Below are positions 58,465 through 64,000 of a DNA stretch of 64,000 bases, in pieces. The notes beneath the pieces are model-generated. The model saw only the letters and a program-made list of their open reading frames with translations. It searched no databases and was not told the origin of the DNA. Source of the DNA: an uncultured Bacteroides sp. (GTDB taxonomy: Bacteria; Bacteroidota; Bacteroidia; Bacteroidales; Bacteroidaceae); the NCBI RefSeq assembly GCF_937912035.1, contig NZ_CALDPF010000015.1, positions 38,731-102,730 on the forward strand. The letters run 5' to 3'. The position numbers were made by a program, and so were the translations under genes. Positions within the stretch are counted from its first letter, which is position 1; every line of letters starts with the position of its first letter.

Positions 58465-59940
58465 ATGAAACGAATAAGAATATTTTTGACTTTAATTTTA
58501 ACAGTTTATACCGCAGGCATTACTTATGCAGGTGATACAAACAGAAAACTTACGCTCACTCTCGAAGATGCCATATCGATGGCACACGATAATTCGCCGG
58601 AGGTGCAGGCAGCAAGGCATACATACCGTGCCGCCTATTGGAATTACCGTTCTTTCCGCGCCAACTATCTGCCGTCAGTCAGTCTGATTTCCAATCCATA
58701 CCTTAACCGGCAGATTAACAAGATTACCCAACCGGACGGAACTGAACAGTTCATCCGTCAGAATAAGTTGAGCACTGACCTTGGATTGCAGGTTAGTCAG
58801 AATGTATCTTTCACGGGTGGTAACTTTTTCGTACAGACCTCTACACAGAGGATTGACGAGTTCGGAAGCAATGGCAGGGCGTATAACACCCAACCGTTTT
58901 CAATCGGTTACACTCAGTCACTCTTCGGATATAACTATCTGAAATGGGACAAGCGTATCGAGCCTGTGAAATACCGTGAGGCATGCAAGACTTATGCAGA
59001 GACTATGGAACTTATTGCGTCAAGAACCTGTCAGCTTTTCTATGCCCTTGCTTCGGCACAGACCAATCTTAATATAGCACGTTCCAACTATGCTTCTGCC
59101 GATACATTGTACAGATATGCTCGCGGAAGATATAACATAGGCAGTATCACCGAAAATGAGATGCTTCAACTGGAAGTGAACAAGCTGAATGAGGAAACAA
59201 ACATGATGAATGCCGGAATAGAGGTTGAAGATGCCATGCTCACTCTGCGTTCTTTTCTCGGAATAAATGATGATGCGGAGATAGAAGTAATTCCTGCAGA
59301 CAGCATATACTATTTTGATGTACCGCTTGATGAGGCTCTCAAACAGGCATACGAGAACAGTCCGGACATCGACCTGTATAAAAGACGGAAACTGGAAAGT
59401 CGCAGTCAGCTGGCATCTGCTAAGGCGTCAAGAGGCTTGAAGGCCGATTTGTATCTGCAGTTCGGTCTGTCGCAGACGGCAGATATTTTTAAGGATTCGT
59501 ACAGCAATCCGCTCGACCAGCAGTATGTGAGTCTTTCCATAGCAATACCTATACTGGACTGGGGAAGAGGAAAGGGAAAAGTGAGAGTGGCAAAATCGAA
59601 TGTGGAACTGGTGGAGACACAGGTGGCCCAGGCCATGACTGACTTCGAACTGAATGTCAGGAAAATGGTACGTCAGTTCAATCTTCAGTCGCAGCAGGTG
59701 AGTGTGGCACGAAAGACGGAGCGGACTGCCACGAAGCGTTACGAAGTGGCTCTTAAACTTTATCTGATGGGTAAATCATCGATACTTGATTTAAATGCGG
59801 CGACAACTGAAAAAGATTCTGCACTCCGTAACTACATATCAGCCATGCAGACATACTGGACTCTATACTACGGTCTGCGCAGTATAACACAGTATGATTT
59901 TATGAATAAATGTCCAATATGGCATAATCTTGAATTCTGA
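58465..59940 (+). CDS. TolC-family outer-membrane efflux protein
   Basis: A 491-residue outer-membrane channel with signal peptide (MKRIRIFLTLILTVYTAGITYA). Two outer-membrane efflux repeats are visible: LTLEDAISMAHDNSPEVQAARHTYRAAYWNYRSFRANYLPSVSLISNPYLN and VPLDEALKQAYENSPDIDLYKRRKLESRSQLASAKA, with long heptad-rich helices after each. The NPLDQQYVSLSIAIPILDWGRGKGKV segment is the TolC repeat signature. It stands first in an efflux operon, followed by a periplasmic adaptor 21 bases later. Transcription probably uses the sigma-54-like promoter 53 bases upstream. The exported compound is unknown. Confidence 0.95.
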   Translation: MKRIRIFLTLILTVYTAGITYAGDTNRKLTLTLEDAISMAHDNSPEVQAARHTYRAAYWNYRSFRANYLPSVSLISNPYLNRQINKITQPDGTEQFIRQNKLSTDLGLQVSQNVSFTGGNFFVQTSTQRIDEFGSNGRAYNTQPFSIGYTQSLFGYNYLKWDKRIEPVKYREACKTYAETMELIASRTCQLFYALASAQTNLNIARSNYASADTLYRYARGRYNIGSITENEMLQLEVNKLNEETNMMNAGIEVEDAMLTLRSFLGINDDAEIEVIPADSIYYFDVPLDEALKQAYENSPDIDLYKRRKLESRSQLASAKASRGLKADLYLQFGLSQTADIFKDSYSNPLDQQYVSLSIAIPILDWGRGKGKVRVAKSNVELVETQVAQAMTDFELNVRKMVRQFNLQSQQVSVARKTERTATKRYEVALKLYLMGKSSILDLNAATTEKDSALRNYISAMQTYWTLYYGLRSITQYDFMNKCPIWHNLEF

Positions 59941-59961
59941 CGATAAAAAAACATTACACTT

Positions 59962-61209
59962 ATGGATATAAAACTAAAGAAGAAACCCTGGTACATACGC
60001 TACAAGTACAGGATAGCAGGCGGGGCAGTAATCCTTGCCGGGATAGTTTATGTGATAGTTCTTGCCTCAGGTCCTCGCCGGTTGCGGATAGACATCGACA
60101 AGATACAGACGTCGGAAGTCACGGACTCGGATTTCATGGAGTATGTTGACGTAGAAGGTATAGTACAGCCCATTATGACCATTATGGTGAATGCGCGCGA
60201 AGCCGGGAATGTGAACAGCATCGTAGCCGAAGAAGGAAGACTGATGAAGAAAGGAGATACGATATTGATACTCTCCAATCCGAATCTGATGAGAGATATC
60301 GACGACCAGCGTGATGATTGGGAAAAGCAGATGATAACTTACCGCGAGAAAGAGCTTGAAATGGAGCAGAAAACTCTAGTCCTGAAACAGCAGACTCTGG
60401 AAGCCGAATACGAACTGAATAAAATCAGGAAAAGTTTTGCCCTCGAAAAAGAAGAATACGAAATGGGAATACGCAGTAAGGCACAGCTTGAAGTGTCGCG
60501 CGATGAGTATGAGTATAAGACTGAGTCCACACGCCTGAAATTGCGCAGTCTTCGCAGCGATTCTGCCATGACTGTTATACGAAAAGAACTTCTTAAGAAC
60601 GATTATGACAGGGAACAAAAGAAACTCCAGCGCAGCCTTGAAAGAATGAATGACCTTGTAGTGCGGGCACCGGTGGATGGGCAATTGAGTTTTGTAAAAG
60701 TAACTCTTGGTCAGCAGGTAGGAGCGGGTGAGAACATTGCCGAAGTAAAAGTCCTTGACCAGTTTAAAGTTCACACTTCGCTAAGCGAATATTACATCGA
60801 CAGGATAACAACAGGACTACCTGCTACGGTATCTAATCAGGGAGAGAAATATCCTTTGAAAGTCACCAAGGTTGTTCCAGAGGTAAAGGACCGCATGTTC
60901 GATGTCGATTTGGTCTTTACAGGAGATATGCCGGACAATGTCCGTCTGGGGAAAAGTTTCAGAGTACAGATAGAATTGGGACAGCCGGAGCAGGCAGTTG
61001 TAATTTCGCGCGGTAATTTCTATCAGCATACAGGCGGCAGGTGGATTTATAAGCTCAGTGAAGACAAGACACGGGCATATAAAGTACCAATAACCATTGG
61101 CCGTCAGAATCCGCGTCAATATGAAATAACCGAAGGTTTGCAGCCCGGTGATTGTGTGATTACGTCAGGATATGATAACTTTGGCGATGCGGAGGAATTG
61201 GTGTTTTAG
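59962..61209 (+). CDS. HlyD/MacA-type periplasmic adaptor
   Basis: A 415-residue membrane-fusion protein. A single N-terminal membrane anchor (about 15-36: AGGAVILAGIVYVIVLASG) precedes a lipoyl/biotinyl-like half (GIVQPIMTIMVNAREAGNVNSIVAEEGRLMKKGDTILILS), a coiled-coil hairpin (about 110-235, rich in E, K, R), the second lipoyl half (VVRAPVDGQLSFVKVTLGQQVGAGENIAEV) and a beta-barrel (VIVSRGNFYQHTGGRWIYKL). This is the MacA-like adaptor order. It is 21 bases after tolC and 103 before the permease gene. It should bridge the TolC channel and the inner-membrane permease. Confidence 0.94.
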   Translation: MDIKLKKKPWYIRYKYRIAGGAVILAGIVYVIVLASGPRRLRIDIDKIQTSEVTDSDFMEYVDVEGIVQPIMTIMVNAREAGNVNSIVAEEGRLMKKGDTILILSNPNLMRDIDDQRDDWEKQMITYREKELEMEQKTLVLKQQTLEAEYELNKIRKSFALEKEEYEMGIRSKAQLEVSRDEYEYKTESTRLKLRSLRSDSAMTVIRKELLKNDYDREQKKLQRSLERMNDLVVRAPVDGQLSFVKVTLGQQVGAGENIAEVKVLDQFKVHTSLSEYYIDRITTGLPATVSNQGEKYPLKVTKVVPEVKDRMFDVDLVFTGDMPDNVRLGKSFRVQIELGQPEQAVVISRGNFYQHTGGRWIYKLSEDKTRAYKVPITIGRQNPRQYEITEGLQPGDCVITSGYDNFGDAEELVF

Positions 61210-61241
61210 ACATTTAGAAGAAATGTCCTGTCGTTTGACTT

Positions 61242-61259
61242 AAAATGTCAAGACATTTT
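61242..61259. promoter_or_regulatory. 18-bp palindrome in the adaptor-permease gap
   Basis: AAAATGTCAAGACATTTT is a perfect inverted repeat with a 2-base spacer. A partial copy follows (TTGACTAAAATGAC). It lies 54 bases before the permease start and is a candidate operator or a weak stem without a T-run. Confidence 0.45.
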
Positions 61260-61312
61260 GACTAAAATGACAAAGCGTTTTTGTAATATTATTTTATAAA
61301 AAAAATTGAAAT

Positions 61313-63673
61313 ATGAAAACTATAATTTATGCATGGCGTTTTCTGGTACGCCTTAAATCTTACACAATAATAAATCTTGTAGGTCTGTCGTTAAGTCTGG
61401 CATGCTGTATCATATTGCTCCGTTACATTAATAGTGAATTGTCTGTTGACGATAACTGTGTTGACAAGGATTCTGTTTACGGAGTAAAATTCGTGTTAGA
61501 TGGAGTAAATCATGGATTATCTGTTGCGGAGTTGGACGGGCTTGACAGTATGTACGTAGATAAAAGATATATCAGCGAACGTGCCCAACTCACTATTTTG
61601 GAGCAAGATTACGTAGAGTATGAAGGTGAGCGCTATATCATGAACGGGATAGTGGCAGATAATGAATTCTTTAAAATATTCAGATATGAGACGGCTCAAG
61701 GAAGCCTCTCGCTTGATGCACCTGATGCCGCATTGCTTACTGAGGATTTTGCCGCAAGGATATTCGGCAGCGAGAACCCTATAGGTAAGAAAATAAGATA
61801 TTCCAATGGAAAGGATTTGATAGTTTCAGGAATCTTGAAAAAACCTCATTGCAAGAGAACCATTGATTTCGAAATCGTATTGTCATCCCGACTGACAGAT
61901 TCATGGGAGCGTATGCCTATGGAGTTTATCCGTATAGATACCGAATCGGCTGTTGAAGCCGCTAATGCTATTGGGCGTATTCCACGTTATCTTAATCCGC
62001 ATGCAACCCAGTATGATACACGCAAATATACTTTCTCACTCATTCCTGTAAAAGATATTTACTGGGAGCAAGCTATAGTTTATAACACAGCTCACGGAAT
62101 GGGTAACAGTGGAAACAAGTTGCAACTGTACGTATTTGCCGGAATGTGTATTATGATATTCTTGGCAGGGGTAATAAACTTCGTAAATCTCTATATGGTA
62201 GTCATGTCGAAGCGTGGCCGTTTCCATACGTTGCGTAAAGTGTTCGGAGCAGGAAAGAAAGCACTTTTCATGCAGATATATGCCGAAAATGCCTTGCTGA
62301 TTGTTCCGGCTCTGTTTGTTGCATGGCTTATAATAGAGATAACCAATGTTCCTGTCAATAATATTTTCGGAACTGAATTGTCCTACAGTTGGTTTGATTT
62401 GTGGATTTCCGTAGGATTCCTTTTGCTGTTACCTTTGATAGTAACTGTCTATTTTTATTACAGATGTCAGAAAGAAATGCCGATATTTTCATTGCGCACA
62501 TTGGGAAATACGTTTACGGGCTCAATGAATTCGCGTATGACATTCCTTTTTGTGCAGTATCTGCTCACATTCATACTTATAATGTTGGCATTCTACTTCA
62601 ACAGCCAGCTCCGCTTTATGCTGAATACCCCTCCCGGATTCGAGACAAAAGATATAATCCATGCTGAACTTGTTTACGAGTCGAGAGACTATAATTATTA
62701 TACACCGGAAAAGATAAAATTGCGTCAGCAGCGCGTTAAGGCGATAGACAAAGCCCTGGACGAATGTCCTGATATACGTTCGTGGACGGCATCGCCATAC
62801 TATATCGTAGGATTTTCATATAATACGGGATTTACCGGTAACAAGAACCAAACTGTATCGGCTGTGCCCTATATGGTGGCACCTCAGTTCTTTGACATAT
62901 ACAAGCTGAAATTTATCGAGGGAGGATTGCCCGAAAATATAGATGGGCAGGTATGTCTGCTTACCCAGTCGGCAATGAAAGCTTTTGGATACAATTCTAT
63001 TGACGGAGCTACTGTATATTGTAAGCTCATTAATGACACGCCTATCCCTGTTGTCGGTGTAGTAAATGATTATTATTCTGGGCATATAAGCAGTGGACCG
63101 TCACTGACAGTGTTTATAATATCAGATAAAAATCGTGGCGACAAATACGAGATAGCATGTCGTGAAGGTAGGGAGAAAGAAGTGATAGAATATCTGCGAC
63201 AGGTTCAGAAAGATGTATATGGGGTAGAGTCATTTAAATATTCCATGCTTGAAGACAAGGTAAAAGATTTGTACAGGAATGATGAAAAACTGGCTAACGT
63301 ATATCTTCTGTTCTCTGGAATTGCAGTCTTCATAGTATGTCTCGGACTTTTCGGAATTTCATTGTACGATATACGTCGTCGTTATCGTGAAATAGCCATA
63401 AGAAAGGTGAACGGAGCAAGAATGAAGGATTTATATCTTCTTTTGGGACGTAAATATATAGCTACGTTTTTACTGGCATTTATAATTGCTACACCGGTTT
63501 CGTGGTATATCATAAGCGTGTACTCGGCTAATTTTGTGGTAAAAGCACCGGTTGGTATTTCTGTCTTCTTATTCTCATTCCTCCTGGTGGCTTTCGTATC
63601 ATTGGCAACGATTGTGTTCCAGCTTAATAAGGCAGTACGCATCAATCCAAGTGATGTGATGAAAAGTGAGTAG
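61313..63673 (+). CDS. FtsX/MacB-type ABC permease subunit
   Basis: A 786-residue membrane protein with the MacB-type duplicated permease plan. TM1 (about 18-36) is followed by a large periplasmic domain, then TMs near 275-300, 325-345 and 365-385. A second half begins with a TM near 420-440 (FLFVQYLLTFILIMLAFYF), a second periplasmic domain, then TMs near 660-685, 710-735 and 750-775. The FtsX signature is in IVCLGLFGISLYDIRRRYREIAIRKVNGARMKDLY near the C-terminal half. It has no nucleotide-binding domain, so an ABC ATPase from elsewhere must power it. In comparable Bacteroides loci an ATPase gene sits between the adaptor and the permeases. Here that position holds only 103 non-coding bases. 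Confidence 0.93.
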   Translation: MKTIIYAWRFLVRLKSYTIINLVGLSLSLACCIILLRYINSELSVDDNCVDKDSVYGVKFVLDGVNHGLSVAELDGLDSMYVDKRYISERAQLTILEQDYVEYEGERYIMNGIVADNEFFKIFRYETAQGSLSLDAPDAALLTEDFAARIFGSENPIGKKIRYSNGKDLIVSGILKKPHCKRTIDFEIVLSSRLTDSWERMPMEFIRIDTESAVEAANAIGRIPRYLNPHATQYDTRKYTFSLIPVKDIYWEQAIVYNTAHGMGNSGNKLQLYVFAGMCIMIFLAGVINFVNLYMVVMSKRGRFHTLRKVFGAGKKALFMQIYAENALLIVPALFVAWLIIEITNVPVNNIFGTELSYSWFDLWISVGFLLLLPLIVTVYFYYRCQKEMPIFSLRTLGNTFTGSMNSRMTFLFVQYLLTFILIMLAFYFNSQLRFMLNTPPGFETKDIIHAELVYESRDYNYYTPEKIKLRQQRVKAIDKALDECPDIRSWTASPYYIVGFSYNTGFTGNKNQTVSAVPYMVAPQFFDIYKLKFIEGGLPENIDGQVCLLTQSAMKAFGYNSIDGATVYCKLINDTPIPVVGVVNDYYSGHISSGPSLTVFIISDKNRGDKYEIACREGREKEVIEYLRQVQKDVYGVESFKYSMLEDKVKDLYRNDEKLANVYLLFSGIAVFIVCLGLFGISLYDIRRRYREIAIRKVNGARMKDLYLLLGRKYIATFLLAFIIATPVSWYIISVYSANFVVKAPVGISVFLFSFLLVAFVSLATIVFQLNKAVRINPSDVMKSE

Positions 63674-63707
63674 CGGAAATATTATACCTTTACTCAAGTC
63701 TTGAAAA

Positions 63708-63745
63708 AACGTGGGCAAGTTTTACCTTAAATTTGCCCACGTTTT
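63708..63745 (+). terminator. Terminator of the efflux operon
   Basis: AACGTGGGCAA (63708-63718) pairs with TTGCCCACGTT (63733-63743), followed by TT. A third copy TTGCCCACGTTT at 63754-63765 lies directly after it, so an alternative pairing of the first arm with the third is possible. Confidence 0.75.
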
Positions 63746-63814
63746 GATTGAAATTTGCCCACGTTTATTTTAAAGTTTCTAACGCTTCTTTTGCTTTAAT
63801 TTATCTTATATTCA

Positions 63815-63846
63815 TTTGTCGCTCCACATTCCATTGTGTATCTTTG
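63815..63846 (+). promoter_or_regulatory. Bacteroides-type promoter of the right-edge gene
   Basis: TTTG at 63815-63818, 20 bases, then TATCTTTG at 63839-63846. Both elements match and the spacing is within range. The predicted start lies about 30 bases before the ATG at 63883. Confidence 0.75.
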
Positions 63847-63882
63847 TAAAAGTAAGTGCTTTATACAAAAAACAGACTTTAT

Positions 63883-64000
63883 ATGAACAGATTATATCCC
63901 ATAGGAATCCAGAACTTCGAGAAATTGCGTAAGGGTGGTTTTGTTTATGTCGACAAGACCGCGCTTATACATCGTCTTGTCTCTACAGGCGGATATTACT
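63883..64000 (+). CDS. AAA-ATPase-like / DUF1703 protein (N-terminus only)
   Basis: Thirty-nine codons are visible: MNRLYPIGIQNFEKLRKGG, then FVYVDKTALIHRLVSTGGYY, before the window ends. The start P(I/V)GIQNFEKLR(K)xxxxYVDKT is the signature of the AAA-ATPase-like domain family (PF09820) whose members end in a PD-(D/E)XK-type DUF1703 domain. These are very common multi-copy genes in Bacteroides and are accessory in nature, with no established function. The gene has its own promoter at 63815-63846. Confidence 0.85.
   Translation, partial: MNRLYPIGIQNFEKLRKGGFVYVDKTALIHRLVSTGGYY

Overview
The window looks like chromosome from a gut-type member of the Bacteroidales (Bacteroides/Phocaeicola-like). 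The evidence is a SusC/SusD polysaccharide utilisation locus (PUL) driven by a hybrid two-component regulator, many TonB-dependent or CarboxypepD-regulatory outer-membrane receptors, a GLPGLI-family protein, lipoproteins with acidic residues after the Cys, few Shine-Dalgarno sequences, and promoters of the Bacteroides type (TTTG, about 19 bases, TAnnTTTG). I saw no rRNA, tRNA, CRISPR array, insertion sequence or prophage. The species cannot be named from the sequence alone.

Layout. 1-4317 (minus): thiamin operon thiS-thiE-thiG-thiC-thiH behind a TPP riboswitch, with thiH running off the left edge. 4375-7817 (minus): a GLPGLI protein and an outer-membrane receptor. 8240-8944: a small outer-membrane barrel of unknown function. 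9213-14126: aconitase, isocitrate dehydrogenase and citrate synthase, the oxidative half of the TCA cycle leading to 2-oxoglutarate. 14186-18670: an OmpR-type two-component system divergent from an outer-membrane receptor, with an array of 11-bp-phased repeats between them. 18729-29110: a redox neighbourhood with a flavodoxin, a carboxymuconolactone decarboxylase/cupin fusion, a DUF362 lipoprotein, a TonB receptor, two aldo/keto reductases, an SDR, two ABM-domain proteins and two AraC regulators. 29169-31028: two exported proteins of unknown function.

31198-33430 is a small accessory patch: a RhuM-family gene, a frameshifted PD-(D/E)XK nuclease remnant, and an HU-like gene preceded by 21-bp-phased repeats. 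33709-38809 is housekeeping: a DbpA-like helicase, serC, a serA-type dehydrogenase, a small membrane protein and DUF1015. 39123-52952 is a beta-glucan PUL in the order HTCS, GH16, SusC, SusD, surface glycan-binding protein, GH3. This order matches my recollection of the mixed-linkage beta-glucan locus of Bacteroides ovatus. 53060-55602 holds a YigZ-type protein and two L,D-transpeptidase-type proteins, each with its own promoter.

55597-63673 is an efflux module. An NtrB/NtrC-like pair is divergent from tolC-hlyD-permease genes, and the divergent gap carries two 14-bp palindromes 21 bp apart plus a sigma-54-like -24/-12 element. No ABC ATPase is present in this module. The right edge carries the first 39 codons of an AAA-ATPase-like/DUF1703 protein.

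The least explained parts are the redox neighbourhood, the phased repeat arrays at 16261-16337 and 33483-33566, and the efflux module without an ATPase.
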